Origin: Candidatus Aerophobota bacterium
Lineage (GTDB): Bacteria > Aerophobota > Aerophobia > Aerophobales > B3-G15
Direction of reading: 5' to 3'
Assembly: GCA_030607715.1 (NCBI GenBank)
Contig: JAUWJM010000072.1
Location: forward strand, 1 to 8,030
DNA length: 8,030 nucleotides
In this document: one piece after another, positions 1 through 5,754 of the stretch
Position numbering within the stretch: the stretch's first letter is position 1
Layout of the letters: each line of letters opens with the position of its first letter
Program-made: the position numbers and the translations under genes
Notes under the pieces: model-generated
What the model saw: the letters and a program-made list of their open reading frames with translations, nothing else
Told to the model about the DNA's origin: nothing
Database searches by the model: none

Positions 1-1217
1 ATTAAAAGAAAATTTAATAAAATATTGAGGCAAACAGTAAGAACAGCTACCTTTAAAGGTGTGAGGACATCCTGGAGAGAGTAAAAGGCTCTGGTAAGTA
101 TCATAACCCCTCCCATGGCAAACAAACCCGGGCAGTAGTAAAAAAGAGACTGTGCTGTTATTAATGTATCCCCAAAAGTAAAGGCTCCGTGCTCAAAAAG
201 CAAAGAAATAATATTTTTTCCAACTAAAATTAATCCTAAGGAAGAGGGAATTAACAGGAAAAAAACCATTCTTATTCCCAAAGAGACTGTGTTCTTTAGC
301 TCTTCCTTTTTTCCTCTGGCGGCAAGAAAAGACAAACGAGGAAAGATAGCTGTAGAGATAGCTATAGAAAAAATGCCTAAGGGAAATTGAATTAATCTCA
401 TAGCATATTGAAGGCCAGATATACTTCCTGGAGCAAGAGTAGAGGCAAATACCCGGGTAATAATTATATTGATTTGCAAAGTTATTCCTCCCAGGATGGC
501 AGGTAAAATTAGCTTTCCTATTTTTTTCACTCCTCTATCTTTAAAGGAAAGAACAAAACGATACCTAAATCCTTTCTTGATTAAATAAGGGATCTGAATC
601 AGAAGCTGAACTCCTCCTCCTATCACCACTCCTAAAGCTAAGCTGTATATCCCCCATCTTTGAAAAAAAAGAAAAGCACACCCAATCATCGCTTTATTAA
701 AAAAAAGAGGGGCAATGGCAGGAGAAGCAAAGTGACCTCTGCAATGGAGAATAGCCATCACTAAAGCAGCTATACTCATGAAAAATAAAAAGGGCCACAT
801 AAGCTGAGTTAACAAGACAGCTAAGTGCATTTGGGAAGGATTACCCCGAAAACCAACTCCAATCCAGGGAACATAATAGAAAGCAAATAAAATTCCCAGG
901 CCCACTACTCCGATTAAAATCAAAAATAGAATATTTAAAATGTTATTGGCTAACTGCCAGGCTTCTTTTTCTCCTTTATTGGACAACCATTCACTAAAAA
1001 CAGGTATAAAAGCTGTAGTGAGAGCTCCTTCTGCCAAAAGCCCTCTTAAGAGATTGGGCAAAGTAAAGGCAACCCAAAAGGCATCGGTGGCTATAGAATA
1101 ACCAAAAAGATAAGCAATCACCTGAAGTCTTATCAATCCTGTAATTCGGGAAAACAAAGTTCCCAGGCTTACTATTCCAGCTGTTTTTACTATCCCTCTT
1201 TTTTTCATAGACCCCAT
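1..1217 (-). CDS. murJ: Lipid II flippase MurJ (MviN family), C-terminus cut off by the window edge
   Basis: MurJ moves undecaprenyl-linked lipid II from the inner to the outer face of the cytoplasmic membrane for peptidoglycan synthesis. The reverse-strand frame is open from the start to base 3 and gives about 405 residues of a family that usually has about 500-520, so roughly the last 100 residues (final membrane helices) lie outside the window. The N-terminus carries the family signature: a FSRITGLIR segment, ATDAFWVAF and LPNLLRGLLAEGALTTAFIP. Counted from the ATG at 1208, Arg21, Arg27, Asp42 and Arg55 align by eye with E. coli MurJ Arg18, Arg24, Asp39 and Arg52, which are important for flipping. 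The rest is a run of hydrophobic helices joined by short basic loops. Two in-frame ATG codons (1217 and 1208) are possible; neither has a good ribosome binding site, and the longer is given here. It is divergent from rpsT, which starts 61 bases away. Identification is firm; the exact start is not. Confidence 0.96.
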   Translation of the reverse strand, partial: MGSMKKRGIVKTAGIVSLGTLFSRITGLIRLQVIAYLFGYSIATDAFWVAFTLPNLLRGLLAEGALTTAFIPVFSEWLSNKGEKEAWQLANNILNILFLILIGVVGLGILFAFYYVPWIGVGFRGNPSQMHLAVLLTQLMWPFLFFMSIAALVMAILHCRGHFASPAIAPLFFNKAMIGCAFLFFQRWGIYSLALGVVIGGGVQLLIQIPYLIKKGFRYRFVLSFKDRGVKKIGKLILPAILGGITLQINIIITRVFASTLAPGSISGLQYAMRLIQFPLGIFSIAISTAIFPRLSFLAARGKKEELKNTVSLGIRMVFFLLIPSSLGLILVGKNIISLLFEHGAFTFGDTLITAQSLFYYCPGLFAMGGVMILTRAFYSLQDVLTPLKVAVLTVCLNILLNFLL

Positions 1218-1223
1218 TTTTAC

Positions 1224-1252
1224 TTGCAAAATTTTTAAAATATGGTATATAT
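1224..1252 (+). promoter_or_regulatory. Candidate sigma-70 promoter for rpsT
   Basis: A -35-like TTGCAA (1224-1229) and a -10-like TATATT (1247-1252) are separated by exactly 17 bases. Transcription would begin near 1259, leaving a leader of only about 20 bases before the rpsT start, just enough for its ribosome binding site. The element sits in the short AT-rich gap between the divergent murJ and rpsT genes. It is inferred from sequence match alone, and chance matches are common in AT-rich DNA. I saw no equally good promoter for murJ on the other strand. Confidence 0.5.
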
Positions 1253-1265
1253 TACTCTTATGATT

Positions 1266-1272
1266 AAAGGAG
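1266..1272 (+). promoter_or_regulatory. Ribosome binding site of rpsT
   Basis: AAAGGAG lies 6 bases before the ATG at 1279. It is a strong Shine-Dalgarno match with good spacing and fixes the rpsT start. It contrasts with lepA downstream, which has no comparable site. Confidence 0.8.
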
Positions 1273-1278
1273 AAAAAA

Positions 1279-1539
1279 ATGCCTATAATAAAATCAGCTA
1301 AAAAAAGGATGCGGCAAAACTTAGTAAGAAAAACACGTAACCGAAGAATAAAAAATAGGGTAAAGCATAGTATAAAAAATTTTCTACAACTTGTAAATCA
1401 GAAAAAAGGGGAAGAAGCAAAGAAAATGCTTCCTAAAGTTGTTAAACTCATTGATGTTACTTCTTCCAAGGGAGTATGGCACAAAAATAAAGCCGCTCGA
1501 GAAAAATCCAAATTAATGAAAAAATTAGCTCAATTTTAA
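1279..1539 (+). CDS. rpsT: 30S ribosomal protein bS20
   Basis: bS20 is a primary 16S rRNA-binding protein of the small ribosomal subunit, located near the bottom of the body. The 86-residue product has the family's usual length (about 85-90) and is very basic. Typical features are an N-terminal PIIKSAKKR stretch, a RKTRNRRIKNRVKH segment, and a C-terminal half with SSKGVWHKNKAAREKSKLMKKL, matching the conserved 'G.IHKN.AAR.KSRL' block that ends the family. It is expected to fold as a three-helix bundle. The start is fixed by the strong AAAGGAG site 6 bases upstream, behind a candidate promoter. It precedes lepA on the same strand, a common gene order in bacteria. In several species bS20 represses its own translation; nothing in the short leader here shows that. 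Identification is firm. Confidence 0.97.
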   Translation: MPIIKSAKKRMRQNLVRKTRNRRIKNRVKHSIKNFLQLVNQKKGEEAKKMLPKVVKLIDVTSSKGVWHKNKAAREKSKLMKKLAQF

Positions 1540-1549
1540 ACCCATAAAA

Positions 1550-1581
1550 ATAATCTTGGCATCTTAGTGGCTAAAAAGTTA
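1550..1581 (+). repeat. Imperfect direct repeat, copy A, between rpsT and lepA
   Basis: This 32-base segment matches the copy at 1626-1657 at 26 of 32 positions, in the same orientation, and the copies start 76 bases apart. The core reads CTTGGCATCTTAGTGGCT. It begins about 10 bases after the rpsT stop codon. It codes for nothing recognisable and forms no good hairpin. The strand assignment is arbitrary. Confidence 0.7.
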
Positions 1582-1624
1582 TGAGGAGACTATCATTAAA
1601 AATGGGATCAAGAGAGAATTATTG

Positions 1625-1630
1625 TATAAT
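1625..1630 (+). promoter_or_regulatory. Possible -10 box for lepA
   Basis: This is a perfect TATAAT, 29 bases before the lepA ATG, and it would start a transcript near 1637 inside repeat copy B. No good -35 hexamer lies 16-18 bases upstream, and no proper extended -10 (TGn) is present. It may be a weak promoter or a chance match in AT-rich DNA. lepA could equally be read from the rpsT promoter, because no terminator is visible between the two genes. Confidence 0.3.
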
Positions 1631-1657
1631 CTTGGTGTCTTGGTGGCTGAATAATTA
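1626..1657 (+). repeat. Imperfect direct repeat, copy B, directly before lepA
   Basis: This is the second copy of the 32-base element, ending two bases before the lepA ATG. Its core CTTGGTGTCTTGGTGGCT itself contains two tandem near-identical 8-base units (CTTGGTGT, CTTGGTGG). From memory, such CTTGGTGTCTTGGTGG-type sequences recur between genes in many environmental bacterial genomes; this is not verified here. Its first bases overlap a perfect TATAAT at 1625-1630. The strand assignment is arbitrary. Confidence 0.7.
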
Positions 1658-1659
1658 CA

Positions 1660-3456
1660 ATGGAAGAAAAAAACATTCGTAATTTTTCTATAATTGCTCA
1701 TATAGACCATGGAAAATCAACCCTTGCCGATCGTTTGTTGGAGTATACTCATACTTTACCACCACGAGAACTAAAACAGCAAACTCTGGATACTATGGAT
1801 CTGGAAAGGGAAAGAGGGATTAGCATTAAAGCTCACACCATCAGGCTTACCTACTGGTACAAAAAGAAAGATTGCTTTTTCCTTAATCTTATCGACACAC
1901 CCGGTCATGTAGATTTCAGTTATGAGGTTTCCCGAGCTCTTGCTGCTTGCGAAGGAACCCTTTTATTGATAGATGCTGTGCAAGGAGTGGAAGCTCAAAC
2001 CGTAGCCAACCTCTATTTAGCTCAAGAGAAAAAGTTAGTCATAATCCCTATAGTTAACAAAATCGATCTTCCTTTAGCCAATCCAGGAAAGGTAAAAGAC
2101 CAACTTAAAAAACTGGGATTACCCAACTCATCTCAGGCTATTTTAGCCAGTGCTAAAGAAGGAAAAGGCATAGAGGAAATCCTGGAGGCTATAGTTAAAA
2201 AAATACCTCCTCCTATTCATAATTCCAATGCTCCACTTAAAGCTCTAATTTTTGACTCTCTATTTGATGTGCACAGAGGAGTAGTGGGATATATTCGAGT
2301 TATAGAGGGCAGTATAAAACCGGGAATGAAAATTCAGGTAATGTCCTCGGAAAAACAATTTAAGGTAGAGGAAGTAGGTATATTAAAATTAAAAAGAGTG
2401 CCGGTAGAGAAACTGAAATCCGGAGAGGTAGGTTACTTCATTGCTAATGTGAAGAATATATCTGATTTAACAGTGGGTGATACTATAACTCAATCTGATA
2501 ATCCTACCTCCTGCCCTTTTCCTGAGTATAAAAAACCAAAACCTATGGTTCTATGCGGAGTTTATCCCGGGGAAGGAGAAAAGTTTGAAAATCTCAAGAT
2601 AGCCTTGAAAAAATTAAAACTAAATGACCCTGCTTTAAGTTTTCAGCCAGAGACCTCTCCAACATTAGGACCAGGGCTTCGCTGTGGATTCTTAGGACTC
2701 CTGCATAAAGAGATAGTTCAACAGAGGCTGGAAAGGGAATTTGAATTAAAGCTAATTACCACTGCTCCTAATGTCATCTATCGTTTACTTAAATCTAATG
2801 GAGAAATAATACAGGTAAACAATCCCAGTAAATTCCCTTCCCAGGGAAAAACTGAAATGGTAGAGGAGCCTTATATTAAAGCAAGCATTATAACCACTCA
2901 ACAATACTTAGGAAATATATTTAAACTGTTAGAAAAGAGAAGAGGGGAATTTTTAGATATGCGATGGCTGGATGCCTCCCAAGTTCTTCTTCTCTATAAA
3001 ATTCCTTTCTCAGAGATAGCTATGAAATTTTATGATGAGCTAAAGTCGATAAGTCAAGGCTATGCTTCCTTTGACTATAAATATATAGGATACAAAGAAG
3101 CAAAATTGGTAAAACTTGAAGTTTTGGTAAACGGAAAAATTTTGGATGCTCTTTCTTTAATTATTCATAAAGAAAAAGCCTATCCCAAAGCCAAAGCCTT
3201 AGCTAAAAAGCTAAAAGAATCAATTCCTAAACACCAGTTTCCTATCCCCATCCAAATTGCTATTGGTAAAAAGATAATAGCCAGAGAAACCATACCTGCC
3301 TTGCGTAAAGATGTAACTGCTCCGCTTTATGGAGGAGATGTAACCAGAAAAAATAAACTCCTGGAACGTCAAAAAGAAGGTAAAAAGAGAATGAGAATGT
3401 TTGGAAAGGTATCAATCCCTCAAAAAGCCTTCTTAGCTATTTTAGAAACAGATTAA
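1660..3456 (+). CDS. lepA: Elongation factor 4 (LepA GTPase)
   Basis: EF4 is a ribosome-associated translational GTPase, related to EF-G, that has been linked to back-translocation, ribosome assembly and initiation. The 598-residue length equals the family norm (about 599). The GTPase motifs are complete: P-loop AHIDHGKS (13-20), RGISIKAHT (52-60) as switch I, DTPGH (79-83) with the catalytic His83, NKID (133-136) and SAK (164-166). Beta-barrel and EF-G-like domains III and V follow, then the LepA-specific C-terminal domain with YGGDVTRKNKLLERQKEGKKRM near the end, rich in basic residues that contact tRNA. The start is the only sensible one, since a TGA in frame at 1648 lies just upstream, yet the ATG has no clear Shine-Dalgarno sequence. 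It follows rpsT on the same strand and converges with the 2-oxoacid oxidoreductase gene 4 bases beyond its stop. Identification is firm. Confidence 0.98.
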   Translation: MEEKNIRNFSIIAHIDHGKSTLADRLLEYTHTLPPRELKQQTLDTMDLERERGISIKAHTIRLTYWYKKKDCFFLNLIDTPGHVDFSYEVSRALAACEGTLLLIDAVQGVEAQTVANLYLAQEKKLVIIPIVNKIDLPLANPGKVKDQLKKLGLPNSSQAILASAKEGKGIEEILEAIVKKIPPPIHNSNAPLKALIFDSLFDVHRGVVGYIRVIEGSIKPGMKIQVMSSEKQFKVEEVGILKLKRVPVEKLKSGEVGYFIANVKNISDLTVGDTITQSDNPTSCPFPEYKKPKPMVLCGVYPGEGEKFENLKIALKKLKLNDPALSFQPETSPTLGPGLRCGFLGLLHKEIVQQRLEREFELKLITTAPNVIYRLLKSNGEIIQVNNPSKFPSQGKTEMVEEPYIKASIITTQQYLGNIFKLLEKRRGEFLDMRWLDASQVLLLYKIPFSEIAMKFYDELKSISQGYASFDYKYIGYKEAKLVKLEVLVNGKILDALSLIIHKEKAYPKAKALAKKLKESIPKHQFPIPIQIAIGKKIIARETIPALRKDVTAPLYGGDVTRKNKLLERQKEGKKRMRMFGKVSIPQKAFLAILETD

Positions 3457-3460
3457 AATA

Positions 3461-4195
3461 TTATTCTTCTTTTATTACTCCCAGAGGAAAATAGGGAATC
3501 ATCTTTTCCTCCATCCATTTCAAGGCCTCCAGAGGAGATAATCTCCAGGAAGTGGGACAAGGTGAGAGAACCTCTACCAAAGAGAACTTTCTCTTCTCAA
3601 TTTGAAATAGAAAAGCCTTCTTTATTGCCTTTTTCGCTCTTATTATGTTAGCAGGATTGGTTACCGCTACCCTTTCCAGGTAAGATGCCCCAGAAAGAGA
3701 TGCCAGAAGCTCAGGAATCCTTATGGGATAACCAGCTTCCTTTACTGTTCTGCCAAAGGGAGTGGTAGTAGTTCTTTGACCTAACAGGGTAGTAGGAGCC
3801 ATCTGACCCCCGGTCATTCCATAAGTGGCATTGTTAACAAAAATTACTGTAATAGCCTCTGCTCGGCCAGCAGCATGGACAATTTCTGCCATTCCTATAG
3901 AAGCAAGGTCTCCATCTCCCTGATAGGTAAAAACTACTTTATCTGGATGAACTCTTTTTATTCCAGTAGCTACTGCTGGAGCTCTACCATGAGAGGCTTC
4001 CGCCATATCAAAATCAAAATAATCATAGGCTACTACTGAGCAACCTACAGGAGAGATTCCAATTAAATTTTCCCTGATTTCAAGTTCATCAACCACCTCA
4101 CAGATAAGACGATGAATTATTCCATGACCACATCCCGGACAGTAATGAATGGAACGATCGCTCATTGACCTGGGCCTGGTAAATTTTAACCTCAT
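3461..4195 (-). CDS. 2-oxoacid:ferredoxin oxidoreductase, beta (thiamine diphosphate-binding) subunit, KorB/VorB-like
   Basis: These enzymes oxidatively decarboxylate a 2-oxoacid with CoA to an acyl-CoA, passing electrons to ferredoxin; the beta subunit binds thiamine diphosphate. Numbering from the upstream TTG at 4204, visible motifs are YCPGCGHG (21-28), SPVGCS (51-56), HGRAPAVATG (72-81), GDGD (96-99) and NNATYGMTGGQ (124-134). GDGD through NN is the diphosphate/Mg-binding motif. No extra ferredoxin domain is present. The length of about 244 residues fits VorB-type beta subunits; KorB is often slightly longer, so the substrate (2-oxoglutarate, branched-chain or other) is undecided. I prefer the ATG at 4195 over the TTG at 4204: it overlaps the preceding stop as ATGA and has GGAAGG 9 bases upstream. 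The partner alpha, gamma and delta subunits are absent from both sides, with an LptE-like gene upstream and lepA convergent downstream. The family call is firm. Confidence 0.93.
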   Translation of the reverse strand: MRLKFTRPRSMSDRSIHYCPGCGHGIIHRLICEVVDELEIRENLIGISPVGCSVVAYDYFDFDMAEASHGRAPAVATGIKRVHPDKVVFTYQGDGDLASIGMAEIVHAAGRAEAITVIFVNNATYGMTGGQMAPTTLLGQRTTTTPFGRTVKEAGYPIRIPELLASLSGASYLERVAVTNPANIIRAKKAIKKAFLFQIEKRKFSLVEVLSPCPTSWRLSPLEALKWMEEKMIPYFPLGVIKEE

Positions 4196-4704
4196 TCCTT
4201 CCAACCTTCCAAAGTCAAATTGACTAAATCTTCAGCTATTTTTCTGCAAGTTTGTTTAATAGCTTCCTCCTCAGTTTGAATAGAACCAAAAATTGAATAA
4301 ACTACAGCTTCACTTATCTTTTCTTTCCAGAATACTTTACCTTCTTTTTTTGAAACTAAGGTAGCCAGGACTTCAATTTTTACCTTGTATTCCTTCTCCT
4401 CTCGCGTAATCTCACTTAAGGGTTCATTTAAATAGTAAAGAATCTCTCCCTTTAATATTACATCAGCTTCCTTTTTTTTAACTACCTCAAAACGAGTTTT
4501 AAGTAAAAAATTATCAACAATCTCCTGAGTAAGAATCTCCTCTAATCCTTCCTGAAAAGACCTGTTAACAAAAATAGGGATAGCGAGCTTTGATGTTGGG
4601 GAAGGAAGGGGAGGAGATTCCAGATTATATTCACAACCAGAAAGCAAAAATATAACCAACAAACCTGTGGGAATTAACCACCAGAAAAATCCCTTATCTT
4701 TCAC
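4192..4704 (-). CDS. lptE: LPS-assembly lipoprotein, LptE-like
   Basis: LptE is an outer-membrane lipoprotein that plugs the LptD barrel and helps deliver LPS to the cell surface. The 170-residue product starts with a signal peptide whose hydrophobic core (about 8-21) ends in a lipobox LSGC, giving Cys24 as the lipidated residue. A short Pro/Ser-rich linker (29-38) follows. The mature domain opens with SKLAIPIFVNRSFQEGLEEILTQEIVDNF, the usual opening of LptE proteins, and continues with alternating strand-like segments (VILKGEILYYL, YKVKIEVLATLV, KVFWKEKIS) before a C-terminal helix. These proteins diverge strongly, so the call rests on overall pattern. The start codon is GTG, supported by GAGGAG 6 bases upstream. 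The gene begins 14 bases after the slipin stop and its stop overlaps the next start by 4 bases, suggesting coupled translation. A related small outer-membrane lipoprotein is the main alternative. Confidence 0.75.
   Translation of the reverse strand: MKDKGFFWWLIPTGLLVIFLLSGCEYNLESPPLPSPTSKLAIPIFVNRSFQEGLEEILTQEIVDNFLLKTRFEVVKKKEADVILKGEILYYLNEPLSEITREEKEYKVKIEVLATLVSKKEGKVFWKEKISEAVVYSIFGSIQTEEEAIKQTCRKIAEDLVNLTLEGWKE
4197..4210 (-). promoter_or_regulatory. Ribosome binding site deciding the oxidoreductase start
   Basis: On the minus strand GGAAGG occurs twice, at 4210-4205 and 4202-4197. The first lies 9 bases before the ATG at 4195, which is acceptable spacing. The possible TTG start at 4204 would touch it directly with no spacer, so the ATG is preferred. 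Confidence 0.5.
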
Positions 4705-4710
4705 TTCTCA

Positions 4711-4716
4711 CTCCTC
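4711..4716 (-). promoter_or_regulatory. Ribosome binding site of the LptE-like gene
   Basis: GAGGAG on the minus strand (4716-4711) is followed by a 6-base spacer and the GTG at 4704. It supports this GTG as the true start, and it sits in the 14-base gap after the slipin stop codon. Confidence 0.7.
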
Positions 4717-4718
4717 TT

Positions 4719-5468
4719 TTATTTACCTCCCATCAATTTGCTAAAGGCATCCAGAAAATTAATGGGCAAAGGGAAAACAATGGTAGAATTCTGCTCAGTA
4801 GCTATATCTGAGAGAGTTTGCAGATATCTAAGTTGAATAGATTGAGAATGATGACCAAGAATTTCTGCTGCTTGAGAGAGCTTCTCGGCAGCTTGAAATT
4901 CACCCTGGGCATTAATAATCTTAGCCCTTCTCTCTCTTTCTACCTCAGCTTGTCGGGCCATAGCTCTCTTCATAGTGTCAGGTATCTCAATTTCCTTTAC
5001 CTCTACCACGCTTACCTTGATTCCCCAGGGATCTGTTTGTTGATCAACGATAGTTTGAAGTCTCTCATTTAGTTTTTCTCTTTGAGATAAAAGATCATCC
5101 AATTCTATCTCTCCCACTACCCCTCTTAAAGTAGTCTGGGCAATCTGAAGGGTAGCAAAGCGGAAGTTTTCCACTTCTACCACTGCTTTAGTAGGATCTA
5201 TAACTCTAAAATAAATCACCGCATTTACCTTAACTGGAACATTATCTTTGGTAATAACCTCCTGAGGTTGAACGTCAAAATTAGTTGTCCTCAAGCTTAC
5301 CTTAACCATTCTATCTACAATAGGAATAAGGAAAAATAAGCCCGGACCCTTAGCTCCAACCAATCTACCCAGGCGAAATATAACCCCCCTCTCATATTCG
5401 GTAACTACCCTAATCGCAGCCATTAAAATTATGATCACAACAACGACTAAAAAAATTATTACTCCCAT
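4719..5468 (-). CDS. Slipin family protein (prokaryotic stomatin, SPFH/band 7)
   Basis: Slipins are membrane-anchored SPFH proteins that oligomerise into membrane scaffolds and are almost always paired with an NfeD protein. The 249-residue product has an N-terminal membrane segment (about 3-19), then [23 protein letters not shown] (24-46), which is the stomatin-type start of the SPFH domain. [18 protein letters not shown] in mid-protein leads into an Ala/Glu/Arg-rich helix ([18 protein letters not shown] onward) likely to form coiled coil. The C-terminal hydrophobic stretch [12 protein letters not shown] (228-239) corresponds to the region of the Pyrococcus stomatin PH1511 that is cut by the partner protease PH1510. 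The length fits the family. The ATG is 1 base after the upstream short NfeD stop, with GGAG 8 bases before it, so the two are surely co-translated. The exact cellular role of bacterial slipins remains unclear. Confidence 0.94.
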   Translation of the reverse strand: MGVIIFLVVVVIIILMAAIRVVTEYERGVIFRLGRLVGAKGPGLFFLIPIVDRMVKVSLRTTNFDVQPQEVITKDNVPVKVNAVIYFRVIDPTKAVVEVENFRFATLQIAQTTLRGVVGEIELDDLLSQREKLNERLQTIVDQQTDPWGIKVSVVEVKEIEIPDTMKRAMARQAEVERERRAKIINAQGEFQAAEKLSQAAEILGHHSQSIQLRYLQTLSDIATEQNSTIVFPLPINFLDAFSKLMGGK

Positions 5469-5469
5469 T

Positions 5470-5754
5470 TTAAAATCTCCTTTTTTTTACCACTAATATA
5501 GTTTTCTCTATTCTTACTACTTCTACTTTTTCTCCAGCTTTAATCACCTCCCCAGGAAAAAGGCTAATAGCATTCCAGATTTCTTGTCCGTGAATTCGAA
5601 CCTTTCCATCTGGATTAAGCTCATTTACAACTACTCCCACCTCCCCTATCATACCAACAAGCCCAGTAGTGGGCCTTTTAAGCTGAGCCTTCACTATCAT
5701 AACAATAACAAGAATTGCTGTTCCCACTATTATTCCAAGAATTATCCATCCCAT
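5470..5754 (-). CDS. Short NfeD protein (one membrane helix plus OB-fold domain)
   Basis: This 94-residue protein has one N-terminal membrane helix (about 3-21), a basic KAQLKRP junction, and a small soluble domain with [29 protein letters not shown] and [19 protein letters not shown], the five-stranded NfeD OB-like fold. NfeD proteins are thought to assist their neighbouring slipin. From residue 22 on it is about 62% identical (my count, 44 of about 71 positions) to the C-terminal domain of the long NfeD protease just upstream, so it looks like a tandem partial duplicate lacking the protease part. Its ATG lies inside the 3' end of that gene (13-nt overlap), with GAGAGG 6 bases upstream. It ends 1 base before the slipin start. 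Identification as NfeD is firm; its role as slipin partner is inferred from position. Confidence 0.92.
   Translation of the reverse strand: MGWIILGIIVGTAILVIVMIVKAQLKRPTTGLVGMIGEVGVVVNELNPDGKVRIHGQEIWNAISLFPGEVIKAGEKVEVVRIEKTILVVKKRRF
5476..5691 (-). repeat. Duplicated NfeD soluble-domain coding segment, copy 2 (short NfeD gene)
   Basis: This segment encodes residues 22-93 of the short NfeD and is a diverged direct copy of 5763-5975. The proteins match at about 44 of 71 positions; the DNA keeps identical blocks such as GAGGTGATTAAA and TGGAATGCT. Both copies end with a run of eight A followed at once by the ribosome binding site of the next gene. Confidence 0.75.

Noticed and set aside
1550..1657. 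The two repeats as a minimal CRISPR array
   Set aside because: There are only two copies with 6 mismatches, no cas genes nearby, and the internal tandem 8-base structure is unlike CRISPR repeats.
1581..1682. Possible 33-codon leader ORF starting at ATG 1581 and running across the lepA start in another frame
   Set aside because: No ribosome binding site precedes it, its sequence is largely the repeat element read in frame, and nothing in the peptide looks conserved or purposeful.
3422..3443. Possible bidirectional terminator hairpin near the end of lepA (AAAAAGC, 7-base loop, GCT-A-TTTT)
   Set aside because: The stem has only two G-C pairs and a bulge, and it lies inside lepA coding sequence; it is too weak to call.
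4818..5072. Plus-strand open frame opposite the slipin gene
   Set aside because: It is antisense to a well-supported gene, its composition is that of a reversed coding strand, and it has no recognisable domain or ribosome binding site.
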